Shown here in pieces: positions 37,601 to 48,900 of a stretch of DNA of 64,000 nt (positions within the stretch are counted from its first letter, which is position 1; each line of letters starts with the position of its first letter). Below the pieces are notes generated by a model. The model worked only from the letters and a program-made list of their open reading frames with translations, did not search any database and was not told where the DNA came from. Origin of the DNA: Caenorhabditis elegans (taxonomy: Eukaryota; Nematoda; Chromadorea; Rhabditida; Rhabditidae); assembly GCF_000002985.6 (NCBI RefSeq), contig NC_003281.10:5456001-5520000 (forward strand). Direction: 5' to 3'. Both the position numbers and the translations under genes were made by a program.

Positions 37601-40600
37601 ATGAAAATGACAAACCAGAAAAGAATGGATCGAACCAAGAATCTCTTGACTCCGAATTCTGAATATTTTCTTAAACGACGAAAGAAAATATATAGATACT
37701 TACTATGCGGAACCTTGAGAAGCTGCTCAACCTGCTGAATCGGTGGAGACATCACTATGACGATGGTAGTGATCACGTGAACAGCAATCATTAGATTCAC
37801 AGTCTGCTGGATCCATTTGATTTGTAACGAGGGAATGATAGCTTCCCCAACTGTACTGCCATACACAAAATATCCACCGACAGCGATGCACATGTAGAGC
37901 ATTGTGCAGACTGAAATAGTTTTGAGATTACTGGAAGGGTACTGTAGGTTTTCATCACAGTTTTATAATATAGGTTTTGACTTTTGCAATTTTTGCAATT
38001 TACATTGCTAACGTTTCTAAAAATGGATGAGCAGTTTCGGAAAATCACCTAGGTTACTGTAGCAATTATGAAAATGTTAAAACGGCACTGGTTACTTACA
38101 AATAATAGCCAATACAACTGAATGTACGAAATGCGCGGGTTTCTTCATATCATGTTGAATTGTTGGCAGTGTTGCGTGTCCTCCAAACGCGAACACAAAC
38201 GTCCCAAATGCCATGAACGCCTTCAAAAGATTTGGCTCCTCGTGTGGAGCATCTTGAGCACAGACCGGTGCGTCATGAGCCAACCCAACTACCACAAGAA
38301 TCACTGCACACGTACTAGAGCCCGCAGAAAACAAGGCGGCTTGCCAAAAATGCATTGGCGATGGGAGCATAGTGGCCGGCCACACTGCTAGACCAACAAT
38401 CAGGATGAGGTAGCATTGATTGATATCCAATGAGAAAAAGAAATGGAGAAGGATTGAAAGATTCTTGGCAGCAAGAAGGACTAGAACAGTGGCGAATCCG
38501 ATTTGAGTAATACATATCATGAAAGCAATGAAAGATCTCATTTTCCTGCCAATGGTACGGTACGCCATTTCTCCATAAGGCTTTCGGCAACTAAAATAGT
38601 TAGTTTGATTATGGTTCTCGATAAAATGCTCCATCCTTAACTAACAAAAGTGAAGTTTATCGTATTGCATTTAGTGTATCTTGATAAGAGGGTAATTTCT
38701 ATTATCGCACCTACTTTTCAAAAATGTCGTAGAGATTACACGTAAATCTAAATTGACTCGTTCTCCCTGTCCTGAACTAAAAATAACAAAACTGAACCCA
38801 CTGATCTCTATACTCTGGCCATCGATTCTGCATGATCTTCCATGTCCAGCAAAGTTCCAGCGCAGTGTACAGTGAGAAAATGGAGCACAAGCTGAGCAAA
38901 ATCAGTCCGGGGATTAAGCCCATTGAAGTGAGTGCATAGGAAAGTGCAATCATTCCTCCACCGGCTGTCTCTCCGATTATGAAAATTGCTCCGATTATCC
39001 ATCCGATACCTTTTTCATTCGTGTGAGAAGTGGGGCCATCCTTCTGAAAAATTTTTGAATGTGAGAGTTTATAGTGTTTTCATAACGAAAAAATTTACAT
39101 TTTTCAACTGAACATTTGAAAGTTCCAAGAAAAATCAAGTTTTGGCGGGAAAATTAATATTTCAATTTTTTACTACCTGTAACGAGACAGCAATTTTCAA
39201 AAATTCGCAAAAAAACTTACGTCTCCTGTCGACCATACTCTGCTCATACCCATTGTGTCGGTTCAATACTGAAATGTTCATTCAGTCTTGCTTTTTGATA
39301 AAAGAGTCCAAGTGAAATAATATGACCAAAACAAGATAAAAAAATGATGTGGTGGTTGTTTTTCGGTTTTCTTTCACGCCCTACAAAAAGGTTAGGCAAC
39401 ACAAAAAACAATATCCGACACAGTCAGAGATACTGAAACTAATGACGTCATTTTAAATGGGGAGGTGATCATTAAACCTTTGTTTTGGGTAATTTATCTT
39501 ATTACACGTGGAAAGTACATTTTTCTGTTAATTTTCTATCAAGAACTATCAAAAAGTTACCAACTAATAAAGCAAAGAAAAATCAATTTCAAATGTATTG
39601 TTACCGTATTTCTTCTATTAATATGGCCTCCCTATTAGACTTGCACTCCCTATTAGTATTGCCCCTCGGAGACCTTCCGAAAATTAGTATGGCACTCCCT
39701 ATTAGTCTTGCACTCCCTAATAGTCTTGCGTTTACTTTTTTTATTGCAAACCCATCTCGCTAATTTCAGGATTTCAACAAAAAAAATTGCCTATTTTGCT
39801 ACAGTTTTTCACAAAATTTCTACGAGATTGAAGTTTTTGAAGTTATATGTTACAATTAAAATCAAATTTTCTGAATTTTACATAAAGATTCGAGCTTTTT
39901 CAGAAAAAAAACTAGTAAGCTCAAAGTCAGAAAAATGTTCTGAAAATTAGTATTACACTCCCTAATAGTCTTGCACTCCCTATTAGTATTGCAAGCGGGA
40001 AGACCATCGAACAATAGTATTGCAGATATATTAATAGAAGAAATACGGTAGTTGGCAATTTGGTACTCTCTATAGTCGATACATGAACACTGTGGAGATT
40101 TAAAGTTTAAACATCCAAAAAACTAAATCACGTAGAAAAATAGTTAGCGAATTTGGTTCTTTTTTTTTGGCAAAAAATGTTTCAGAACATTCAATAACTC
40201 CCAAAAGGTGAGGCGATTTGCATAAAATGTGATGGTTTGACTCTAAACTTTGCCCAAATTCTTCATTTTTTTGATTGAAAAGATAGATTTTGAGTGCGAG
40301 AGAGAAAAATGGAAACATTGATCACCCAACAGTGTATTGTATATGTGTGTTGATTTCAAAAGTTGATCTTGATATGATAACAGTAAAAGAAACCGGTTTG
40401 CAGGTTCTAATGGAGATGTTGGAGACCATGGAGACCTCTAATTCAATGAGCATTCGAGAGCTCAACGAGCAAATGAGCTCCGATCCAGATTTGAGTGCTG
40501 TTCATTTGGATGTTCTCACCTCGTTAGTGCATAAAGTGTTTGGAATTCTAATGATTAAATTATAGGAACGGATTCGAGCCATTTGTGTTGGAGTTTCCAA

Positions 40601-42878
40601 ATGCTGAAAAGCGAAGTGTGTTTGAAGCGATGTTTAAGGATGCGAAGGCAACGTTAGCAAAGAATTTGTTGGCTGCACCGAGCTGTAGTCTAAAAACAAT
40701 TATTGCTCATCAGACAAGGCCCGGGTTGCAGGTGAGTGGATTCCTCTAATGAAATGGGACATTTTACACAGTAAAATTAATGTTACCTCACACCTATCAA
40801 AAAAATAATTTTCCGCAATTTTCGGAAATCGACTGGATCGACTGGAAGTCGATGTATACATACATATATGTATATTTTAATGAGAAAGTATGAATAAATC
40901 CGAACACAACCATACATTATTTCGTACCCCACAGTTTTCTTCCCCAACTTCGAAAATTTTCCAGCTCTGTACCGCCACAGTAGTCCCTGGAAAACGTGTC
41001 GACAGTACCCCATCACTTTGGGTTTGTGCTAGCGATAAGTTCAGTGGACAGGTAGCCGTAATGGCATTGGATACCGGAGAAATAACTATTGAAAGCTGCT
41101 CGGCAATCGGTAATGCAGCGGTGACTGCGATGTGTACTGTACCCCCGCCTATGTGAGTCCTAGTTTTTTAAATTTTATAATGAAAATTATTTCAGGAAAC
41201 TTCGAAAAAGAAAAATTAAATCTCAAAAGTCTCTGGAGCATCTGCTAAATGAGACAATAATGGATATAAATAGTAGTGGCTCGGATACAGAATCCTCTTC
41301 CGATGAGGGAACATCAACTGCAGGACAGACAACAGTATGGATTGGAAATGATGATGGAGAAGTGTTCGTGGTTAACTCCACAGAGCGAGTGAGGTCCCGG
41401 GCCCGAGATCGACTAGCTCGACTTCGGAATAGTATCACATCAATCTGTGCGGCAAACGGGAATGTACTAGTTGCCACGTCATATTCGAATCAAGTACAGC
41501 TTCTTCTATTTCGTCCGGCATCGGATGGAAGTTGGGATTTAGAGAATCCACAAACAGTTGGACATGTATGTCAGGCACCGATCACGTCGATGCAGTTGAT
41601 TGGTAGAAGGGTAATTATTGCTAGTGGCAATTGGTTACACGCGTATTTTGTGGATACCGGGAAGTTTCAGGTGGGTGAATAAATAAGTGACCGAGCTGTC
41701 CATGTTCTCGGCCACGTAGAAAAATTAATGTACTTTCAGCCACCGGTGGAAATCCTCCCCTCTTCGGATGTGATCACCCTAATGTATGTTACCGGACAAA
41801 ATGTATTCCTATGCGGCAGAAAATCAACCGAAGTCTTTGTAGTTGATGTTTTCAATTTATCGATTATCAATCATTTCAATGTTGTTTCATTTGTCCGTTC
41901 ACAACTTTCCGGTAGAGAGCACATCCTCCGTGAGCACAAAATGGGATGCCTTCGGATATCGTGTTTGACAGTTGCTAGATCTCATCTTTGGATTGGCACA
42001 TCTGCTGGATGTGTGCTATCAACTTCTGTACAATCTGCGAGATCTCAACCGACACCCGATCTTCGTGGTAAGACCAAAACAGGGCCGTGAAAATACACAA
42101 ACTCGTAAAGTTTTTTGCGGCTCTTCTTCTGAAAAGTGGTTTCAATTTTGATAACCGTGTAAAAATAAAAGAGCAAAATACAAAAGGCCTACCAATTCAG
42201 CCTCCAAAAGGCTCAAAGATCATAAAGATGGCCGGAGCTTCCGATTGGATGAATCCGGCATTATTTTTCAGAACTTTCCTGAAACCCTAATTCAATATAA
42301 AACTTTCAGTCTGCGAAATCGGCCACAGTGGACCTTGTCGAATCCTTCTGCCAGTTCATACACCGTCTCACTCAAACCATCCTTCAAGAAAACAGAAGCG
42401 AAGTTCTTTAAATGTTCCAGCACAACAATCATCACAGGTTTGAACAAAATTTTTAATTTCGCGAGCTGAGCAAAAATGCAATAGGGGATACATTTTGAAG
42501 TCTATCAAGAATTGTAATCTACGAGTTTTATATTTTAATTGTGTTTCATTTATTTGTATTTACAAACTCTAGAAATTCAAACCTGCAGCAATGCTATAAT
42601 AATAAAAATATTATGTTTTGGAAACTTTGGCAATTTTCCAAAATAACATTTTTTAACTAAAATTTTTTTGAACTTTTCCTTATGTTATTTGACCATGATA
42701 AAATAATATAAATGTGTTTAGACTAGATCTACACGATAAATACTCCATTTTTAATTAAAAACATTAAACATTACAGCTAATGTTGGTCAGTTGCGGCGAG
42801 GGTCTCGACGACGGAACGGCCACTCAAGACCCATCAACGGATGCCATAAATCATTTGATCTTTTGGAAATGCTCATAA
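31642..42878 (+). CDS. Rho guanine-nucleotide exchange factor with C-terminal propeller (ARHGEF10/17 type)
   Basis: Seventeen exons join in phase: 31642-31769, 33184-33346, 33402-33473, 33652-34073, 34251-34608, 34650-34832, 34913-35026, 35075-35335, 36539-36684, 36728-36923, 40404-40522, 40566-40731, 40965-41152, 41196-41670, 41740-42067, 42310-42437 and 42777-42878. They give 1182 residues from the ATG at 31642. The N-terminus is Ser/Arg-rich and disordered. The DH domain spans roughly 360-570, with ARELLDTEKSFVEGLEFL and SLLISPIQRVPRYELIVKQM. A PH-like region follows (CIFMLSDLLLVTSVKKKPKV). The last 400 residues hold WD/propeller-like strands (TTVWIGNDDGEVFVVNS, LWIGTSAGCVLS) and the family-typical end AINHLIFWKCS. 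It should activate Rho GTPases on actin structures. The 3480-base intron 10 contains a complete antisense gene. I recall R02F2.2 as this gene. Confidence 0.92.
31931..33081. repeat. Large palindromic repeat in RhoGEF intron 1 (copy 1)
   Basis: The ends are inverted repeats: TGCGTATCTTCAAACTGGCG at 31931 and CGCCAGTTTGAAGATACGCA ending at 33081. The arms continue inward; a phrase around 32290-32350 (TCCAACGCAAAAACTTGAAA) recurs inverted at about 32690-32715. The central 260 bases (about 32378-32637) are almost identical, in the same orientation, to 35772-36035 in another intron of the same gene. It encodes nothing I can support. Confidence 0.85.
35446..36416. repeat. Large palindromic repeat in RhoGEF intron 8 (copy 2)
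   Basis: The ends are ATTGCTTATCTTCAAACTG at 35446 and CAGTTTGAAGATAAGCAAT ending about 36416. It is the same family and orientation as the copy at 31931-33081 but about 180 bases shorter, mainly from loss of part of the left arm. The core from AAAGCAAGAACGAAGAGTCA to the GAGATTAACATTATTTTTGA string differs from copy 1 at only a handful of positions. Confidence 0.85.
36994..39253 (-). CDS. Amino-acid/auxin permease family transporter (SLC32/36/38-like), nested in a RhoGEF intron
   Basis: On the minus strand, nine exons join in phase: 39221-39253, 38802-39043, 38715-38771, 38100-38590, 37704-37910, 37561-37658, about 37350-37495, 37151-37305 and 36994-37106. They give 513 residues. The first membrane segment has the family's Gly-rich pattern (GWIIGAIFIIGETAGGGMIA). 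Later come NCRKPYGEMAYRTIGRKMRS, FGTFVFAFGGHATLPTIQHD and LSIPHFGPVLDL, all typical of the Aa_trans domain with about 11 membrane helices. The protein probably exchanges amino acids with protons or sodium at the plasma membrane, lysosome or vesicle; the substrate is not readable from sequence. The whole gene lies inside intron 10 of the RhoGEF gene on the opposite strand; its stop is 70 bases from the RhoGEF exon. The last exon is short and Cys-containing. I recall R02F2.8 as this gene. Confidence 0.9.
39602..40050. mobile_element. MITE-like inverted-repeat element, copy B
   Basis: The same family as 230-687, in reverse orientation, spans 39604-40048 with TA on both sides (39602-39603, 40049-40050). 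The left end CCGTATTTCTTCTATTAATA and right end TATTAATAGAAGAAATACGG are better matched than in copy A. The interior again carries repeated CCCTATTAGTCTTGCACT phrases. It lies in RhoGEF intron 10, between the start of the nested transporter gene and the next RhoGEF exon. Confidence 0.87.
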
Positions 42879-43231
42879 TTATTATTGATTCTCTCGATTT
42901 CGTGTGACTTTTCTTGCTTTATGCTTTGAAAACTGATCTAATAAATATTTAATTTAAACTTTGGAAAAGCAACTCGAAGAATTTAGGAGTTTGAAGGATA
43001 ATATATAAATTCTGGAACTGAATCAAATTTTCTTTTCAAAATATAACAATTTCAATTAAAAGAACTCAATTTCCGTCTTAAATATAATATCTAAAGAAAT
43101 CCCGCAAAAATTCTAAATTTGAATTTCCGCGCAAACGATGCTCCGAAATAACGCATTGCACGCTGTTTATCGTAAACCCACACAACTTTATTTTATTTCT
43201 CATTTTTCTTATTAAATTAAATTCTTCCAGA

Positions 43232-43879
43232 ATGCTGCGAAATCTCTCATCTTTTGTAGTAAAATCGACTCGCCACATTCAAGTGAGTATTTTAAATTAA
43301 AATTTTATCTCTAAAAACCTTTAAAAATTCAGGCATCTTCCTCCGCAACATTCAATGGTGTGATTCCGACTGAAAAGATCGAAAAACGATACACGTTGAG
43401 CAGTGGACCAGGCGGACAAAATGTGCAGAAGAACGCCACAAAAGTCGAAATTCGATTCAAAGTGAGCGAAGCTGAATGGTTGTCAGAGTCACTGAGAGAT
43501 TTGGTCGAGGAGAAGTTGTCACATAGAATTAATACCGCCGGAGAGGTTTTTGATGTTTAATGCTGGAGACACCACAAAACTAATAACTTTCAGCTCATCA
43601 TTGACAGCGATCGTACCCGAGAACGTCATCTAAATGTGGCTGATTGTTTCGACAAACTTCGTTCCGCCATCTATGCAATCGAAAACGAGCAGGGAAAACG
43701 GGAAATGACTGAGAAAGACGAGAAGATTTTGAGAGAAGTATGTACTACCTTTTATCTATTTTTATATCCTATAATCTGGTATTTTCCAGAGAGCCGCCAT
43801 AGCAACACAGCATCGTCTACAGGAAAAACGAAGAACGAGTGAGAAAAAGGCGTCGCGACGAGCCGCCGTTGAGTTTTAG
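43232..43879 (+). CDS. Mitochondrial peptidyl-tRNA hydrolase ICT1 (mL62/MRPL58) homologue
   Basis: Four exons (43232-43282, 43333-43545, 43594-43737, 43790-43879) encode 165 residues. The basic N-terminus (MLRNLSSFVVKSTRHIQ) is a mitochondrial targeting sequence. The release-factor-like domain carries the catalytic GGQ at about residues 44-46 within TLSSGPGGQNVQKNATKVEI. The end is a basic helical tail (LQEKRRTSEKKASRRAAVEF), the part that in human ICT1 enters the mRNA channel. Human ICT1 is a subunit of the mitochondrial large ribosomal subunit and rescues stalled mitoribosomes by hydrolysing peptidyl-tRNA. An acceptor ATTCTTCCAG ends at 43230, one base before the ATG, so the mRNA is almost certainly trans-spliced. 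It lies 353 bases after the RhoGEF stop, so SL2/operon processing is possible but unproven. Confidence 0.93.
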
Positions 43880-45972
43880 CTAATTAGCTGAAATTTTGTT
43901 CGTGTTTTATTTTTCCGCGTAGGTAGACTCTATTGTTTTTTGTTATTGAGATTCATATATAAATTTTCTGATTATTTGTTTTATTATTATTATACATTCG
44001 GAAATATCCCCAGAGGGTGTCAAGATAGACGGGAGGGAGCAGGAAACTTGAGGAGACTGCAGAGAGAATTAGGGCGAACCTCTTCGTGTTTGCAAAGGTC
44101 CGCATCACGTGGTATAGTCCGCAGGAAAGGCGTGTTCCGCGCATTTTATCGATTCCTTCTGGTTTACAAATTTGAATTTGTACGGTCTTTCTCAGTTTTC
44201 TACAATGTTTCTGTAAGCAGAAAATTCCAGATGAACAGTGATTCATCGCTTCTTCTTCATTCCAAAAATAAATATATAATTCTCATCCTTCACGAGACAC
44301 CAAAGTCCATGTCCAAGTCCATGATTATTCGCTTCACTTCACATTATTATTCTCTAGTTTCCGATGCTGAGATTTTTTAGTTATTTTCTCTATCTTTGTT
44401 CCCTTTTCAGGTCCAACTCCAAAAATTCAATTTTTTCAATAGAAACTCAAGAATTATACAAGTAAATAAAGCCAATAATACGACACCCGGTCTCGACACA
44501 ACAAATCTTTGTAAAATGCAAAAAGGTGTGCTCCTTTAAAGACTACTGTAGTTGCAACGGAATTTTGATTTTGCGCGCAATATTGCATGCATAGTTGTTC
44601 ACTTGTTTTGTTAAAATTTAAATTTGAGAGTTTTGTTGTGTTTTTTAAATCTTAAATATATATATATATATATATATTTTTTTTTTTTTTAATCGAAAAA
44701 CTATGAAAAAATATGAAAATTCCGCGGGATCTAATGGTTTGAAACTACAGTACTCTTTAAAGACGCACACCAATTTGCATTCAACTAAAATTCATTTTTC
44801 GTGTCGTGTCGAGACCGGGTGTCGTATTATTGGCGCAAAAATCGCAAAATGTTAGATCTGGATAATATTAAATAATTTTTAGGAAATGGGCGATAAATTT
44901 TCGGTTCCAAGAAATGTAGAAAATTTCCAAGAATTTATGGGATTAGTGCTAATGACCTCATATTCTCATGAAGCCCTGAATGACAAAAAAATTAATCAAA
45001 CAAATGAATAGTGACTCATTTCTAATCTATTGTGACGCCCTAGGATATATTTTGTTATTCATAATTATTATTGTTATGTATTCACTGGGCTTTTCGGTAG
45101 ACAATTCTAGATGTCTTCTGACAGGAAGTTTTTTTTGGGGAGTTTTCTATGTTTTCAGTCTGCTTTTTTTTAATTTGTGGTTGCTCATAAAAAAGAACAT
45201 ATCTCCAAGTACCACGGGCTAAAATCTCCAATTTTTTATTCGAAAAGTTCTAAAATCTCAACCGAAAAGTTCGAAACCAAGCTTGGTCACCGTATTTTTC
45301 TCACGGCTACAGTAATTTTTTTTAATACTACAGTAACCTCAGTGTCAATATCTGGCGTCACCGTTTTGCATTTTCATTTTTCTGGTATTCTAAGAGATCA
45401 AACATAAATACCAGAAAATCTGAAACCTTGAAAAATTACAATTAATCCAGCGTTATCCCCAATTGACCCATAATATCAACAAAAGATACGGTCATTTCAT
45501 CCATCTGTTCTAACATTCTTTTAATGAACGGCATCTGCCTACCCATCTGTTGTATGCATAAATTCTTCTTTCCTTCTCTGCATATAAGTATCTTCATCTT
45601 CTAGCTCTCTCTCTCTCTTTCTCACATCTTTTCTAAATGAATCCCTTTAATGAGAATATCTCGTGTTCGGAATACCCACAAGTGCAATGAGCCACCAGTT
45701 ATTTTTCATTCACATCCAAAAAATGTTCAATTTTATATGTCTAATCTTGTTCCGTTTCGCCCTTTATTTCCCTATTTTCACCCTTTTTTTTCGGGGCACG
45801 AGAGTGCCATGTGACTAACCATGTGATCGTTCTAGTAAACAGTACAATTGACCATCTTCTACTGTCATTTCCAAATTCCCATGTTACAGAACGAAGACGA
45901 GAATCAAGATGAGCTTCTTCTTTTGATTGACGTCTTTTGAAATCGCGAATCTACTAAACTACTAATCTCAGG
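43880..45972. other. Gene-free stretch between ICT1-like and cyclin genes
   Basis: This is about 2 kb with no exon chain I can support. It contains a 364-base inverted repeat with a TA-dinucleotide centre (44471-44834) and CT-rich runs near 45605-45625. A more GC-rich patch at 44010-44150 has open frames on both strands but no clear splice partners; it could be an untranslated or non-coding exon. Confidence 0.5.
44471..44834. repeat. Inverted repeat with (TA)n-polyT centre
   Basis: The left end GCCAATAATACGACACCCGG and the right end CCGGGTGTCGTATTATTGGC are perfect reverse complements. Pairing continues through GTCTCGACAC and, further in, through the phrase CTTTAAAGACTACTGTAG and its imperfect inverse at 44745-44765. 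The centre at about 44657-44690 is an alternating TA run followed by a run of T. No obvious target-site duplication is visible. Confidence 0.8.
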
Positions 45973-48900
45973 ATGAACGAGGACTTTGACGGTAAGGGTT
46001 TCTCAAAAGATGTTTTTTTTTTCCTGATTCAATCTCTGATGTCTGCCTTATATTTCCAATTTCATTTTCATTTTGGCTTTGCCAAGTCACGCGATTTTCA
46101 GTTTTTCTCACTCTATTCGAATTCCGCACGTAGAACATAAAGCTCATAAGCGGTGTTTATTGAGAAAAGATATGGGGGAAAAGCGGATTAAAGTCAGAAA
46201 AAAACTTTGAAACCCCCGCATGTTAGAATGTAAGTCTGTGAATTCATGGTTATTGCGAGATCCATGAAATGGGCGGGGCTTATCCTACCACTCCCATTTT
46301 TCACTATAAGCTTAGGTTCCGCCTCCTATTACATGGAATTCTTTTTTTTTAATAGAAAATACGGATACTAGATTCCGAAGTTTTCCATATGCTGAACTGT
46401 TCAGAACAACTATGGATTTTTCGTTTTTCTTTTTTGGAAAAATTCCATTCCATGATTGAGTTTTTCGCGAATCGAACATACCGAACTGTTTTACCAAACG
46501 GATAATCGAAAATGCTTCAATTTTTCAAATTTCTGAAAAATGGAATTGTTTTTGATCTAACGTAACCTAGCCTAACCTGGTTAATCTAACCTAGAAAACC
46601 TCCAACTTTGAACTAAAGACTTCAGAGCAGATTATTCGGGTTCAAGCGAAAGTTTCTCAGATTTTTCATTCGGAACGACCTTGACGAACATGTTTCGTTG
46701 GCCAAGGTGTGTTATTATTTCACAGAGACAAGGTCTAGCTTCATCTCATTGATTTGAAAAATCTCTCATCTATATCTTTTCTATATTCTACAACAAGCTT
46801 ATGGCTCCAACCTCACACGGAAGTAAGAGAACTAAACAATATTTTTTCATGGCAAAGAAAAACAGATAAGGTTTCTCTAGAGAATTCACGACTTTTTCAT
46901 AGTAGGAAGTAAAATTACCAGACGACTAGAAATGAGTGTGTATGTGTCCCTGAAATCTTTACCCCACCTGGCGCAGCTTTGTTTCGTGTGTCGTCAAGTG
47001 ACGAAACATACAAATACCGGGCGGCACCAATGTGTTCCAGTTTGCCCTTTGTCGACATTTATGTATTGCGTGACACGACTATCGCTCTCAAAAACATGTG
47101 ACCACATGACCGATCTGATAAGAAGCTTCTTTGATTGACTTTTTGATAAGTGTTTCAACGAGATCTACATTGATGCTTATTATTTATTCTTTCATTTTTT
47201 GCCATCTCTTGATGTGTTGAGAGAAAACGTCTTTGTTTCACACATTATGCACACTCAGATGTCGTTGAAAAATGCTTGAAATCAGCGAGTCTTGAGAGAG
47301 AGAGAATGGAGATTTAGAGTCTCGTGTGGAACATAGATCATCAAAATTGGCGAGACATAGAGAAGACTAGAGACTGGCCAGCACAAACAAGACTGGTGAA
47401 ATGAGAAAAAGTGTATGTGGGTGAGAGACGAAGAGATCGGCGAAACACGAGAAAGAAGCGACGACAAGTCCGGCAATCTTCGTGGTGCGAAGGTCTCGCG
47501 CGCACACAACCGCACGTCCCGCATTTCAATGGACGTTTTGGGTCAGTAGAGGAGGCCAAACGGTTTCGATCTTACTATCCACCTTTTGTTCTACTTTTCA
47601 AGAGCTCTTAGAGAATGTTTGCACACTAACTTAGGTTCTCAGTATCCTCAACAATCTATTGATCTTTTCTCAATTTTTTCCCTCGAGTTTACTGAAAAAA
47701 AACCACTCAAACTGGGCAAGTTGTCGAAAGACCTCCAACTTTAATTTATTTTTGGAAACTAAACTTGTCATTTTTTCAATTTTCTGAAAATCGAATGGTT
47801 ATATTAACTATTTTGAATTAGCGCCAAAATAAAAAGGAGGCGGAGCAAAAACCGTGCCGCACTTTGCATACTGCAAGGCGGCCGCGCAATACATTTTATA
47901 ATTTTTGCCGCAGGGAAATTTTTTTTTCAGAATTTTTTCGTTTTCAAGGTTTTCGCCTACGCTTTTTAAAAATATTATTCGGAAAAATTGCAAAGAACGT
48001 TTTTCTAAAAATTATTAACTAAATTTTCATGAAAAACGCTGAAATTTGAATTTTTAAGGTTACTCGCAATCTATAAGATAAATATCTCATTCATTTTTGA
48101 GAGCACGCTGCCACATTTTTCAAAGTTTCAGCAGAATTCGAAATACAATTTGTCTAAAAACTATTTTACATGGAATGAGAGGTAATTTAGTCAGATTTTG
48201 TGGGGCAGCTTTTTTATTTTCCGACATTTTCTACTTTCTCAACATAATTTCTCCTCGTAAAGCATGTTACCTCGCTCGCATAATAAAATAAGTTCATACT
48301 CTCTTGTCTCTCGTCTCCATCTCATCCGATTTCCCTTTCTTTCTCTCCGTCTCTCCGCCTAGTAGTGTCCTTTTGCCAGAGACAGAACCGCAAAAAATAG
48401 TTTCGAAATTCAACGTATTGCCAGCGATACGAGAACATTCCTTTTTTTTCGAAATGCTTGTCGGTTTTCTGTGATTGTGCTTGTCGCGGGCGCTTTTTCT
48501 GCTGACCTTGCTCTCCTATTCTAGTCATTTGTGCAGTCATGAGAAAAATTAAATTCAGTGAGCTTCTTCTATCGGTTCAATGCATTTTTCGCTCTTAATT
48601 TTACATTTCTTTTTTCTTAAAAAATAATTTTCAGGGTTGACTAGCGGCTCCTCGGCTGCGGCGGGAAAGCTGATGCAAGATGGGATCTCCTCGACGCAGT
48701 TGCTCCAAATGCTGCTGCAAAGAGAGAAACTTCTTTATCAGGTAAATAGGTTATTGGAGAATAATCAATAATAATACAATTTTCAGAACTACCCGCTAAG
48801 TCTTGCCTCGGGGGAGGGTATGATCGGATGGCGAGAGCGGAACCGTGAGTGCGCCTGGATGTGTGCAGCTGCAAAACGCATCGGATTGGAGATGGATGCC

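Noticed and set aside
43940..44380. Plus-strand frame following the ICT1-like gene, starting MLLRFIYKF
   Set aside because: The upstream stop at 43877-43879 closes the ICT1-like protein with its expected basic tail; this frame has no start context and no homology I can see.
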